This document shows positions 18,319 through 25,737 of a stretch of 38,247 nucleotides of DNA, one piece after another. The DNA comes from Chryseobacterium sp. Leaf394 (GTDB lineage: Bacteria; Bacteroidota; Bacteroidia; Flavobacteriales; Weeksellaceae): NCBI RefSeq assembly GCF_001424105.1, contig NZ_LMQH01000011.1, forward strand, positions 1,685,639 to 1,723,885, read 5' to 3'. How positions within the stretch are numbered: the stretch's first letter is position 1; the number at the start of each line of letters is the position of its first letter. Under the pieces are notes generated by a model, which searched no databases, was not told the origin of the DNA, and saw only the letters and a list, made by a program, of their open reading frames with translations. The position numbers and the translations under genes are program-made.

Positions 18319-18622
18319 TTTTTATTTTTGACGAATTTAATAAAAAGCCAATAATAATCACGACTGTACTGTACATTAAAATTCTATTCCTGAGAGTCTG
18401 TTTAACTTCATCCAATTTAATTTCACAACCATTAAAGAATTTGCTTCTGATGAAAATTAATGAACTTTTGAACCTAGAAAGGTCTGACAGAGAGAAAAGT
18501 TTCGAAAATTTACCTTTAAATCTATCTGTATAAAATCAAAAACCTTTCAGGAAAATGCATGATTTTTATTTAATTTTTATTTGCATTCATTATAATTAGT
18601 ATTTTTGTAAAAATTATTTTAT
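18319..18622. other. AT-rich gap between MmcQ and DUF4920 genes
   Basis: Besides the DUF4920 promoter it holds a plus-strand TATTTTTG at 18323-18330 with no credible gene downstream. The open frame reading MKINELLNLERSDREK (ATG 18450) is only 28 codons and has no supporting features. I see nothing else. Confidence 0.4.
18581..18607 (+). promoter_or_regulatory. Promoter TTG-N16-TATTTTTG of the DUF4920 gene
   Basis: TTG at 18581-18583 and TATTTTTG at 18600-18607, with the ATG 15 bases further on. The spacing is one base short of the usual range. Confidence 0.55.
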
Positions 18623-19129
18623 ATGAAAATCAAATCTTTGATATTGGTATTGGCGGTAAGCGCATCAACTTTTGCCTTCGCACAGGAAACCAAAAAAGCA
18701 GGTCCACCGGAAGGAAACGCTATCGTAGGCGACACTTACGGATCAGCTGTTGCTGCCAAATCTGAATCTAAAGCAATAAATGTTGACAAGCTTGGAAAAA
18801 AGCTGAAAAAAGAAAAGAAAATTGAAAATGTTGCTGTAAAAGGTACGGTAACCGACGTTTGCCAGAAAAAAGGATGCTGGTTGACTATAAAGACTGACGA
18901 TAATTCTGAGTTTTTTGTAAAAATGAAAGATTATGCATTCTTCGTTCCTACCGCTTTGAAAGGGAAAAACGTTGTGATGGACGGAACTGCAGAGGTGAAA
19001 ACCATTTCAGTGGACGAACAGAAGCATTATGCTACTGATGCAAAAAAATCCCAGGCTGAAATTGATGCTATTACAAAAACAAAAGAAGAAATCAGGTTTG
19101 TAGCTACAGGAATCAAAGTAGTGAACTAA
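18623..19129 (+). CDS. Secreted DUF4920 domain protein
   Basis: A 168-residue protein with a clear signal peptide (hydrophobic SLILVLAVSASTFAFA, cleavage before QETKK). The mature part matches DUF4920: VKGTVTDVCQKKGCWLTIK with a Cys80/Cys85 CX4C pair, KMKDYAFFVP, LKGKNVVMDGTAEV and a C-terminal FVATGIKVV. The architecture looks like an OB-fold-like beta barrel; the cysteine pair could bind metal or form a disulfide, which is inference. Function is not established for the family. It is monocistronic, with its own promoter and a hairpin after the stop. Confidence 0.85.
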   Translation: MKIKSLILVLAVSASTFAFAQETKKAGPPEGNAIVGDTYGSAVAAKSESKAINVDKLGKKLKKEKKIENVAVKGTVTDVCQKKGCWLTIKTDDNSEFFVKMKDYAFFVPTALKGKNVVMDGTAEVKTISVDEQKHYATDAKKSQAEIDAITKTKEEIRFVATGIKVVN

Positions 19130-19149
19130 TTTCTAAAAAATTTAAACGG

Positions 19150-19185
19150 AAATCGGCGAAGATTCTTGCTTCGCCGATTTATTGA
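19150..19185 (+). terminator. Hairpin after the DUF4920 gene
   Basis: AAATCGGCGAAG pairs with CTTCGCCGATTT across a 7-base loop, a strong 12-bp stem. The T tract is short, so termination may be partial. Confidence 0.65.
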
Positions 19186-19260
19186 TGATAATTATTCCAT
19201 CTCATCTGCTCCTGATGATTCTGTATTAGTAGAAATCTTTTCGGAAAAAAAATAATAGAG

Positions 19261-19284
19261 CCCAACAAATTGTTGGGTTTTTTT
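19261..19284 (+). terminator. Second hairpin with T tract
   Basis: CCCAACA pairs with TGTTGGG and is followed by seven Ts. It sits about 130 bases after the DUF4920 stop with no gene between the two hairpins, so it is a backup terminator or the end of an unrecognised short RNA. Confidence 0.6.
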
Positions 19285-19445
19285 AGTATTTAAAAATGTA
19301 TATAAATTTTTAAATAAATACGTAAAAACTAATTTGAATAATTTTGACAGTACAGCTCTGTGGAAGGTTCGTTACATCTGTTATTATCAAGATATTGACA
19401 ATCGCCTTTATTTATTTCATATAAATATTTGCTCTAAACTTAGTT

Positions 19446-19922
19446 TTATTCCTCCTTTCTTGATAAATAATTGTACTTATTAAATATCTTAAAATAGTTA
19501 TAAATGTAAATTGGAAAAAAAGCTATGAAAATAGAAAATAGAGTAATTTTTTTATTTAGTTTAGAGTAGTCTTCAAATAAACAAATATCAATTATATAAA
19601 ATACATATATCATTATAGGAACAAGAATGCTGACAAGTTTATTTCTTTTCGAATAGAAAATAATTGTTGATATTGTATATAATATCGCAAATAAAACAAA
19701 ATTAGTTAAATAGTACATTATCCCCCCATGCCCACGTCCATGTTCATTTAAATGAAAAATTTGATTTTCAAAATAGTCTGTTGATAAGTGAAGAAGAATT
19801 GTTCCTGTTAAAAAATCTAATATTACATTAATCAACACATTTTTTCTAAATAAATATTTATAACAAACAATAAAACAAAACAATAAGATTAAAATGATTG
19901 GTTGTGAAAAATGTAATATCAT
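19446..19922 (-). CDS. Unknown integral membrane protein, very AT-rich
   Basis: A 158-residue protein I do not recognise. It has at least four hydrophobic segments (about residues 5-22, 28-45, 68-90 and 95-115, with another near 125-145) and a conspicuous NEHGRGHGG loop after the second. The tail NKYNYLSRKEE is charged. Base composition is visibly more AT-rich than neighbouring genes, with heavy use of ATA, TTA and AAA codons, which may signal horizontal transfer or weak selection. It starts 60 bases downstream of the M14 carboxypeptidase stop on the same strand and could be cotranscribed with it. The two histidines in the Gly-rich loop might bind metal, but nothing else supports this. Confidence 0.6.
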   Translation of the reverse strand: MILHFSQPIILILLFCFIVCYKYLFRKNVLINVILDFLTGTILLHLSTDYFENQIFHLNEHGRGHGGIMYYLTNFVLFAILYTISTIIFYSKRNKLVSILVPIMIYVFYIIDICLFEDYSKLNKKITLFSIFIAFFPIYIYNYFKIFNKYNYLSRKEE

Positions 19923-19982
19923 AAATTTATTTTAAAATTGTTATTTGAAAAGCTTCTGTTCTGAAAAACCCTTTTTTATTTT

Positions 19983-21089
19983 TTATTCAAATGAAAATTT
20001 TACAGTCTCATCCAGTTTCGGGTATTTGGTTTCTGAAATAAACTTTTTCCCTCTACAGTCGATTTCTTTCCAACCCTTTTTATTTTTCACATCACCTACT
20101 GCAATAACATAAGGTACAAATGTGATTTCTTCGCTTCCCTCTTCGTAAAGTTCCCTGTACTGAACTGCAATATCCAAAATGCAGTCGTGATCAGTATTCA
20201 GCTTTACATTTCTGTAAATAATGTCATAATGCGTTTCTTTATTTTCAGGAATATCAGAATAAGTTTCCCAACCTTCAGTTCCACCTTTCAGTTTTGCTAT
20301 TGAATTTAAGGCGTAATACAGAGCGATTGTGTAATACTTTCTTGTCTCTTTTCTCAGATAGTCATCCTGAAAATGTCCGCCTTCAAAAAGTATCGTAGGC
20401 AAACCTGCTTTTATGAAATTATCGCCGGTGGACGTAGGATAAAACTCGTCAGAATACCGGCCAATATGATTAGGAATCAGCTTTTGCAGTTCACTGTTGA
20501 CTTCAGCGATAACAGCCATGCATTTTTTCCTGTTCTCTGTAATTTTCCTGTCTGCGTCTTCTGAAGGCGACAGAAATGACAGCGTAGCGGGATGTATGCC
20601 GTCGGTTGTAAAAATCGTACGTTGCTCATGAAGATTGAGCGCGTAGTCATAATTCCCTGCTTCAATCTTTTTTTTCAGAAACTTCAGTTCCGCCGTCTGA
20701 TTGGCGTGGAAATCCCGGTTGAGATCGAGCTCCTGGGCATTAAGGCGGGTCCATCTATCAGATCCGTCAGGATTCAGCATAAAAATGAAATCAAGCGTAA
20801 TCTGGCTCAGAAGAATATTCTTCAGATCATCATCATTTTCGAGGCTGTAAAGCAAATCGATCATTGCGTGGGTGGCATTAGACTCATTTCCGTGCATCTG
20901 AGACCAGGCAATAACTTTTACAGAACCAGTTCCAATAGTCAGACAGTAAATTGGTTGATTATGAAACGATCTTCCAATCTCTGTGATCAAATCGCTGTAG
21001 CTGCTCTGCAGGAAGGAAAATAATTTTTGAGGAGAAATATAGCGGTTAGGGAAGTCAGGTTTAGGTTTGTAACAATCTTCGAATTTCAT
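19983..21089 (-). CDS. M14 family zinc carboxypeptidase-like protein
   Basis: A 368-residue metallopeptidase-fold protein. Zinc ligands are His66 and Glu69 in SQMHGNES (HxxE) and His154 in LNLHEQ. DLNRDF (Asn124, Arg125) matches the substrate carboxylate-binding NR pair, and Glu236 in TILFEGGHF is the catalytic glutamate. LNPDGSDRWTRLNAQELDL is a typical M14 segment. No signal peptide is visible, so it appears cytoplasmic, unlike many secreted M14 enzymes; relatives include amidohydrolase-type carboxypeptidases acting on peptidoglycan peptides or gamma-linked peptides. About 90 residues after the catalytic domain form an extra C-terminal part. The -7 element and a TTTACAT word lie just upstream. 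Confidence 0.88.
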   Translation of the reverse strand: MKFEDCYKPKPDFPNRYISPQKLFSFLQSSYSDLITEIGRSFHNQPIYCLTIGTGSVKVIAWSQMHGNESNATHAMIDLLYSLENDDDLKNILLSQITLDFIFMLNPDGSDRWTRLNAQELDLNRDFHANQTAELKFLKKKIEAGNYDYALNLHEQRTIFTTDGIHPATLSFLSPSEDADRKITENRKKCMAVIAEVNSELQKLIPNHIGRYSDEFYPTSTGDNFIKAGLPTILFEGGHFQDDYLRKETRKYYTIALYYALNSIAKLKGGTEGWETYSDIPENKETHYDIIYRNVKLNTDHDCILDIAVQYRELYEEGSEEITFVPYVIAVGDVKNKKGWKEIDCRGKKFISETKYPKLDETVKFSFE

Positions 21090-21111
21090 TCTAATAACAA
21101 TTTACATCGTT

Positions 21112-21119
21112 CAAAAATA
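21112..21119 (-). promoter_or_regulatory. -7 element TATTTTTG of the M14 peptidase gene
   Basis: Minus-strand TATTTTTG lies 22 bases before the ATG. TTTACATCG (21101-21109, plus strand) sits between it and the start codon. No good -33 TTG was found. Confidence 0.5.
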
Positions 21120-21143
21120 CTACAATTTAAATTAAATATAAAA

Positions 21144-21176
21144 TTTACATTTGTCACATTGTTAAACAATGTAAAT
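21144..21176. promoter_or_regulatory. Inverted TTTACAT/ATGTAAA site upstream of the M14 gene
   Basis: TTTACATTTGT is followed after a short interval by its inverted counterpart ACAATGTAAA, with arms TTTACATT and AATGTAAA flanking about 15 bases. The same word occurs upstream of the XRE regulator and of proline dehydrogenase. Operator function is inferred. Confidence 0.4.
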
Positions 21177-21188
21177 TGTCAGATTGTC

Positions 21189-21771
21189 TGTGGACAAAAT
21201 TGTTAATTAATAATAATTTAATTAAACAAACTTAATTACAAGTAAATCAAATATTTATAAAATTTAATTAAATCTTTACTTGTTATTTACTTTAAGTATG
21301 TAATATCCACAAAATGCGTATTTGAGCGTAAAAAACCTAAACATGTATATTGTGGATTACCTACTAAAGATTCTTTTTGTTACAGAAGTAAACTACTGAA
21401 AATATTGTTTATAACTTTTAAAATCATCAGAAAATAATGCTTGAAATAATCTAGCTAAAATAATTGGTGGAATTACAAGATAATGTAGACTGTGTAAAGC
21501 TTAACATATGTTAAAACTCCTTACAGAAAGTGGATACGGATCAATTAAGTCTTTTATTAATGTAATTAGATACGTTTTAAAAGCATTTTAAGGACGTTTC
21601 AGCCCGTCTCCTACTCTACGATGAGTTGACGGACGAAAAAACCAGTGATAGAAGTAGTTTATAGAGAATACAGAACAAATACACCCGTTGAAAGGTCTGA
21701 GAAATTTCATTTAAATAATTTACTTCATCTGTTACTTTAAGATCATTAACATTCCAAATTTATGTGGATTA
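21189..21771. other. Cluster of DnaA-box-like 9-mers in an AT-rich gap (possible replication origin)
   Basis: Four 9-mers differ from TTATCCACA by one base: TGTGGACAA (21189-21197), ATATCCACA (21303-21311), TGTGGATTA (21351-21359) and TGTGGATTA (21763-21771); all keep the CCACA core. The stretch 21198-21290 is almost pure A/T and could unwind easily. Against an origin, every gene to the right is on the minus strand and would be transcribed towards a fork leaving this site, and no replication gene is adjacent. Confidence 0.25.
21604..21632. other. Compact two-part hairpin in the 851-base gap
   Basis: CCGTC pairs with GACGG, and inside it ACTC pairs with GAGT around a TACGAT loop. The segment is richer in G and C than everything around it, as expected for a structured RNA or protein site, but no RNA family is recognised. 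Confidence 0.35.
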
Positions 21772-21870
21772 ATATTGGAATTTTTTTATATAAAATATTT
21801 TGCCGTATATAAATCACTGTAAATTAAATAATTAACGTATTTACTTTTGTATATTGTTCGTATGGCGTTT

Positions 21871-21899
21871 GTTTACATTTGTATTTGTTTGATGTAAAC
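21871..21899. promoter_or_regulatory. Palindromic operator candidate GTTTACAT-N13-ATGTAAAC
   Basis: Perfect 8-bp arms face each other across 13 bases. The left arm overlaps a possible -7 element (TACATTTG, 21874-21881), and the site overlaps the -33 TTG (21885-21887) of the promoter nearest the XRE gene. Autorepression is a reasonable inference. Confidence 0.5.
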
Positions 21900-21915
21900 T
21901 AATTATTTACATTTG
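21885..21915 (+). promoter_or_regulatory. Promoter TTG-N20-TACATTTG of the XRE regulator
   Basis: TTG 21885-21887 and TACATTTG 21908-21915 with ideal 20-base spacing; the ATG lies 25 bases after the -7 element. A second upstream promoter (TTG 21854-21856, TACATTTG 21874-21881, 17 apart) is also possible. Confidence 0.6.
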
Positions 21916-21940
21916 TAATAGGTAATTTTACACATGTTTT

Positions 21941-22474
21941 ATGAGTTTAAATGAAAGAATTTCGAGAGTTATAGAATATTCCGGTTTTACTCCGTCAGAA
22001 TTTGCTGATGAAGTTGATGTGCAGCGTTCATCAATTTCTCATGTGACGTCAGGTAGGAATAAACCTTCTTTAGAATTTATAATTAAAATAAAATCAAGGT
22101 TTCCCGAAATCTTGTGGGACTGGCTGGTTAATGGTGATGGTGAAATGCTAAAATCTGAACTTCCAAGTGAGAAAGAGATTGTTGAAGAAAAAACAAAGCC
22201 TACTTCTCTCCCAGATCTTTTTACATTAATTACTGATGAGGAAGAGGAAGAAATTGAGGAGGAAGAAATAATTGAAAAAACGTCTGTACAGGAAAGTCCT
22301 TCAGAATCGTTTAAAACTTACGGGAGTAAAGCCAACGAAAAAATTTCCGATTCTCAGCGATTAGAGAAATCTACCGAAGAAATTGTGAGTCAAGTTATTG
22401 AAAACCAATCCAATAAGATAAAACGTATAGTTCTGTTCTACGAAAACGGGAAATTTGAGAGTTTTGAGCCTTAA
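21941..22474 (+). CDS. XRE-family helix-turn-helix regulator
   Basis: A 177-residue protein. Residues 3-55 form an XRE/Cro-type helix-turn-helix (ISRVIEYSGFTPSEFADEV, then VQRSSISHVTSGRNKPS as the recognition region, FIIKIKSRFPEILWDWL). The middle (about 72-145) is very acidic and low-complexity (DEEEEEIEEEEIIEK) and is probably flexible. The C-terminus NKIKRIVLFYENGKFESFEP is a distinct motif that I recall at the end of related flavobacterial regulators. The upstream 100 bases carry repeated TTTACATTTG words, one pair forming a palindrome over the promoter, so the gene probably regulates itself. The proline dehydrogenase promoter has the same word, making that gene a possible target. Confidence 0.85.
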   Translation: MSLNERISRVIEYSGFTPSEFADEVDVQRSSISHVTSGRNKPSLEFIIKIKSRFPEILWDWLVNGDGEMLKSELPSEKEIVEEKTKPTSLPDLFTLITDEEEEEIEEEEIIEKTSVQESPSESFKTYGSKANEKISDSQRLEKSTEEIVSQVIENQSNKIKRIVLFYENGKFESFEP

Positions 22475-22514
22475 ATATTAATTTAAACTCAATTCAGAAT
22501 CAAAATTTTAGAAA

Positions 22515-22546
22515 TGAAAAAAGCTCAGTCATCAAAACCGAGCTTT
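22515..22546 (-). terminator. Terminator after proline dehydrogenase
   Basis: On the minus strand AAAGCTC pairs with GAGCTTT and is followed by further Ts. It separates the convergent XRE and proline dehydrogenase genes. Confidence 0.7.
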
Positions 22547-22563
22547 ATATATTTAAGAGAAAA

Positions 22564-23730
22564 CTATTTGTTTCTTCTGTCGAGTTCTTTTTTAATTAAA
22601 CCCAACTCTCTACCGGTTTGTCCGGCAACAGAAGTATTTTCTCTCGCTCTTCTGGTAAGATATGGAACAACATCTTTCACAGGTCCGTAAGGAAGGTATT
22701 TTGCAGCGTTATAACCTTTATCTGACAGGTAGAATGTAATGTTATCGCTCATGCCGTAAAGTTGCCCGAAATAAATATTAGGATGGTTGTTTGGCAGACC
22801 CGCTGCTTTCATTTTATCCATCACCAGTTCGGAAGAAACCTCGTTGTGGGTGCCAAAAAATGCGGAAACTTTATCTAAATTCTGCATTACAAAATCGATT
22901 CCCGCGTTATAATTTTTATCAGAAGCATCTTTCGTTGGCTGGATTGGATCTGAATATCCTTTTTCGGCTGCTCTGGCTCTTTCTTTTTCCATATAAGCAC
23001 CACGAACGATCTTGTAACCAATGAAATAATTCTTCTCTTTTGCACGCTGAAGATTCTGCTGCATGTACTCAAGACGGCCTGTTCTGTACATCTGTATCGT
23101 GTTCCATACGATTGGTTTTTCCTGATTGTATTTTTCCATCATCTCTTCGCAAAGATGATCTGCCGCATCCTGCATCCAGGTTTCTTCGGCATCAACCATA
23201 ACTTTTTTGCTGTGTTCGTGGCAAAGTTTGCACACTTCATCAAATCTTTTCACCACTCTCGCCCACTCATCTTTTTGACTTGAAGTCAGTTCAGAACCAT
23301 TTCCAACAGCCTCATACAGATCAATTCTTCCGAATGCCGTTGGTTTAAAAACGATAAAAGGAATAGCAGGATTGCCTACAGAAAATTTAATAATATCTTT
23401 AATTTCCTGACAGACTGAATCGAAAGTTTCTTCATCTTCCTTACCCTCAATTGAATAATCGAAAATACTTCCAACACCTCTTTTGAAAAGCTGTTTCACT
23501 GCTTTCATACTCTCCTCGCGCGTTTCACCACCGCAGAACTGCTCAAAAAGTGTCGTCTTCACAATACTTTTTACTAACGGAAAATTGTTGTGAACGGTAA
23601 AGTTAAGAACGGAAGTTCCAAGACTTGTAAGTGCAGGCTGCTCAATCATTTTGAACATCCAGTACGCTTTTCTTAACTGCGCATCGCTTTTATCGGCAAA
23701 TGCAACTTTAGTGTCGTTAAAAATGGACAT
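22564..23730 (-). CDS. Proline dehydrogenase
   Basis: A 388-residue FAD-dependent TIM-barrel enzyme that oxidises L-proline to pyrroline-5-carboxylate and passes electrons to quinones. Visible are VKPTAFGRI-like FKPTAFGRIDLYEAV, VMVDAEETWMQDAAD, the flavin/substrate block IVWNTIQMYRTGRLEYM, KIVRGAYMEKERARA, GTHNEVSSELVM and the C-terminal LPYGPVKDVVPYLTRRARENT that binds the proline carboxylate. It is the free-standing form, not fused to the P5C dehydrogenase domain of PutA. The promoter region carries GTTTACATTTG. Downstream it converges with the XRE regulator. Confidence 0.93.
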   Translation of the reverse strand: MSIFNDTKVAFADKSDAQLRKAYWMFKMIEQPALTSLGTSVLNFTVHNNFPLVKSIVKTTLFEQFCGGETREESMKAVKQLFKRGVGSIFDYSIEGKEDEETFDSVCQEIKDIIKFSVGNPAIPFIVFKPTAFGRIDLYEAVGNGSELTSSQKDEWARVVKRFDEVCKLCHEHSKKVMVDAEETWMQDAADHLCEEMMEKYNQEKPIVWNTIQMYRTGRLEYMQQNLQRAKEKNYFIGYKIVRGAYMEKERARAAEKGYSDPIQPTKDASDKNYNAGIDFVMQNLDKVSAFFGTHNEVSSELVMDKMKAAGLPNNHPNIYFGQLYGMSDNITFYLSDKGYNAAKYLPYGPVKDVVPYLTRRARENTSVAGQTGRELGLIKKELDRRNK

Positions 23731-23754
23731 TATTTAAGTTAGATTAGATTTTTG

Positions 23755-23765
23755 CAAATGTAAAC
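23755..23765 (-). promoter_or_regulatory. -7 element TACATTTG within GTTTACATTTG, proline dehydrogenase
   Basis: Minus-strand TACATTTG (23762-23755) matches TAnnTTTG 24 bases before the ATG. With the three preceding bases it reproduces the GTTTACATTTG word seen at the XRE gene. No -33 TTG is apparent. Confidence 0.5.
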
Positions 23766-23793
23766 AAATCATTAATGCTGATAAAACTAAATT

Positions 23794-24723
23794 TCAGATT
23801 TTACCATAAATACCATTCAGCAACATTGAAATAATGCCGATGAACACCCAAAAACGCAAAATATTAAGGGTTATAAATTTGTTTCTTCTGGAAGAATTGA
23901 TCAGTAAAAAAATGCAGGTAATGAAAACAAACAGACCTGCCGCAAAATAATATGCCATAAAGCCTGTGAGTCCGCTTTTATCGACGATTTTACCTGAAAC
24001 GAGCATAGTGATGACAATAAGAGAAATGATGATTGTGATTGTCGTTTTCTTTGAGAAAAAGTTTGGAATTGTGATGTACCCAAACACTTCATCCACTTTT
24101 CTTGTCAAAGTATCTTTCACAATATCAATGATGAGAAGAATTAAAAACAGAAAGATGGCCATCAACAGTACTTTTCTGGAAAATGTCTGATAATACACCA
24201 TCATTCCAAAGAATGGATAGAGTGTTAATGCTACAAAAGTAAGGTTGTTGACAATTAAAATTCTGCTTAATTTATGGCTGTAATACCACATCACAAACTG
24301 ATAAAACAGGAAAAACAGCAAAACTCTGTAGGAGATAAAAGCGGCAATCCCCAAAGAAATTATAGAAAGAAAAAGATAGATGTAAAGAAAATACTTTTGC
24401 TTCAAAAAGCTCTGAATTCTGCTTCTGAAGGGCTTTACGACATGATCTTTTTCAACATCGTAAAACTGGTTAATAATTCCGCCTGCTAAAATGGTGAGAA
24501 CTGTACAGAAAATAATCCCGTGGACTTTAAAATCAAAAACGAAACTGCTAAAATTCTCATCCTGATTAAACAGGAAAAATGTGGAAACGTAAAGTGCAAA
24601 AGTGAGCAGAATGGCGACAAAAAAACGCGCTCCCAAAAGAAAACCCATAAACTGCGAAAGTCTGTAAAATAAAGATTTTACCGGAGGATTTAATGGTATG
24701 GGATTACTTTTTTCAGAACTCAT
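23794..24723 (-). CDS. UbiA-family prenyltransferase
   Basis: A 309-residue integral membrane protein with about nine hydrophobic segments. The first Asp-rich motif is NQFYDVEKD (near residue 85) and the second lies in DIVKDTLTRKVDEVFGYITIP, both expected to bind the Mg-diphosphate of a polyprenyl donor. It starts 13 bases after the mevalonate kinase stop, so the two are almost certainly one transcript and connected to isoprenoid use. Possible roles are transfer of a prenyl group to a quinone precursor or to glycerol phosphate; some flavobacterial relatives are named geranylgeranylglycerol-phosphate geranylgeranyltransferase. The acceptor cannot be read from the sequence. Confidence 0.8.
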   Translation of the reverse strand: MSSEKSNPIPLNPPVKSLFYRLSQFMGFLLGARFFVAILLTFALYVSTFFLFNQDENFSSFVFDFKVHGIIFCTVLTILAGGIINQFYDVEKDHVVKPFRSRIQSFLKQKYFLYIYLFLSIISLGIAAFISYRVLLFFLFYQFVMWYYSHKLSRILIVNNLTFVALTLYPFFGMMVYYQTFSRKVLLMAIFLFLILLIIDIVKDTLTRKVDEVFGYITIPNFFSKKTTITIIISLIVITMLVSGKIVDKSGLTGFMAYYFAAGLFVFITCIFLLINSSRRNKFITLNILRFWVFIGIISMLLNGIYGKI

Positions 24724-24736
24724 TCCTGAAAAAATT

Positions 24737-25663
24737 TTAGAATCTGTAGATCACTTCTTTCTGGAAGCCTTCAAGCATTTGTTCAGCTTTTTCGTAGTCT
24801 TTGGTAAAGCCTAAAATGTACCCACCGCCTCCGCTTCCGCAAAGCTTCAGATAGTAAGCATTAGAATCCAGACCCTTTTTCCAGATGTTGAAAATACTTT
24901 CGGGAATCATCGGACGGAAATGTTCGTAAGCCCAGTGAGAAAGCTTTTTAAGATTTCTGAAGAAAGGATTCATATCTTTTTTCAAGAAAGAATCGATGCA
25001 GGCGTTGTTGTAACGGATAAACTCTTCTTTCAAAGTTTTACGGAAACCTTCAGTCTTCATTTTTTCAAAGAAAATCTGAATCATCGGTCCGGTTTCTCCC
25101 GTAATTCCTGAATCAATTAAAAAGATCGCTCCTTTTCCTTCTTCGCCTTTCGGGATGGCCACTTTGCCTAGATTTTCTTTATTTTCGATAAGAATCGGAA
25201 GGTTCATGTAGCAGATCAGAGGATCCATACCGGAGCTTTTTCCGTGGAAATAGCTTTCCATTTCACCAAAAACGGCTTTAATATTTTTCAGATCGTCTTT
25301 AGAAATGCTGTCCGGATTGTGCTTTGTGAAACAGTATTTTTCAAAAATAGCTGCAACCAACGCACCTGAACTGCCCACACCATAACCCTGAGGAATGTTG
25401 GAGTCAAAGAAAAGTCCGTTAGAAATGTCTTCTTTGAAACGGTTAATATCAAGTTTGAATTGCTCAGGAAGCGCTAAATTATGAAGATAATCAGCGTATT
25501 TATTTAAATGAAAATTTGATTTTTTCTCAAATTCAGAATCTGAATCGGAAAACTTCAATGTCCCTTTATAAAAGCTGTAAGGAACTACAAGACCCTGTGA
25601 ATCTTCTATCATTCCGTACTCTCCGAAAAGGATAATTTTAGCGTAAAATAAAGGGTTCGTCAT
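24737..25663 (-). CDS. Mevalonate kinase-like GHMP kinase
   Basis: A 308-residue cytoplasmic GHMP-superfamily kinase. The start YAKIILFGEYGMIED is the usual mevalonate kinase N-terminus, PQGYGVGSSGAL (91-102) is the ATP loop, FHGKSSGMDPLICY is characteristic of mevalonate kinases, and KLCGSGGGGYILGF is the third GHMP motif. The reaction expected is ATP-dependent phosphorylation of mevalonate in the mevalonate route to isopentenyl diphosphate, the pathway used by Flavobacteriia. No other mevalonate gene is in the window. It heads an operon with the UbiA gene and has its own promoter. Confidence 0.85.
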   Translation of the reverse strand: MTNPLFYAKIILFGEYGMIEDSQGLVVPYSFYKGTLKFSDSDSEFEKKSNFHLNKYADYLHNLALPEQFKLDINRFKEDISNGLFFDSNIPQGYGVGSSGALVAAIFEKYCFTKHNPDSISKDDLKNIKAVFGEMESYFHGKSSGMDPLICYMNLPILIENKENLGKVAIPKGEEGKGAIFLIDSGITGETGPMIQIFFEKMKTEGFRKTLKEEFIRYNNACIDSFLKKDMNPFFRNLKKLSHWAYEHFRPMIPESIFNIWKKGLDSNAYYLKLCGSGGGGYILGFTKDYEKAEQMLEGFQKEVIYRF

Positions 25664-25683
25664 TTTGTGTTAAAATGTTTCTG

Positions 25684-25716
25684 CAAAGTTAATCTATTCT
25701 GCCGAATATTTAACAA
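25684..25716 (-). promoter_or_regulatory. Promoter TTG-N22-TAACTTTG of the mevalonate kinase operon
   Basis: On the minus strand TTG (25716-25714) and TAACTTTG (25691-25684) are 22 bases apart, about 20 bases before the ATG. Confidence 0.6.
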
Positions 25717-25737
25717 ATTTTAAGCCATTTAAAATGC

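Larger units (their letters stand above)
19130..19445. other. Gap with two hairpins and no gene
   Basis: It contains the two hairpins annotated separately and otherwise AT-rich sequence. A minus-strand frame (19192-19371) is open for 59 codons without an ATG and is not called as a gene. Confidence 0.4.

Noticed and set aside
18282..18533. 83-codon plus-strand open frame
   Set aside because: It overlaps the MmcQ start on the other strand, has no promoter at suitable distance and no recognisable features.
19192..19371. Minus-strand frame of 59 codons ending in a protein-like acidic tail (ISTNTESSGADEME)
   Set aside because: No start codon, it runs through a terminator-like hairpin, and most of it is AT-rich filler; at best a decayed gene tail.
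21618..21645. Hammerhead-ribozyme-like GATGAG…GACGAAA sequence
   Set aside because: The invariant CTGATGA core is not present and stems I and III cannot be completed convincingly around the GAAA.
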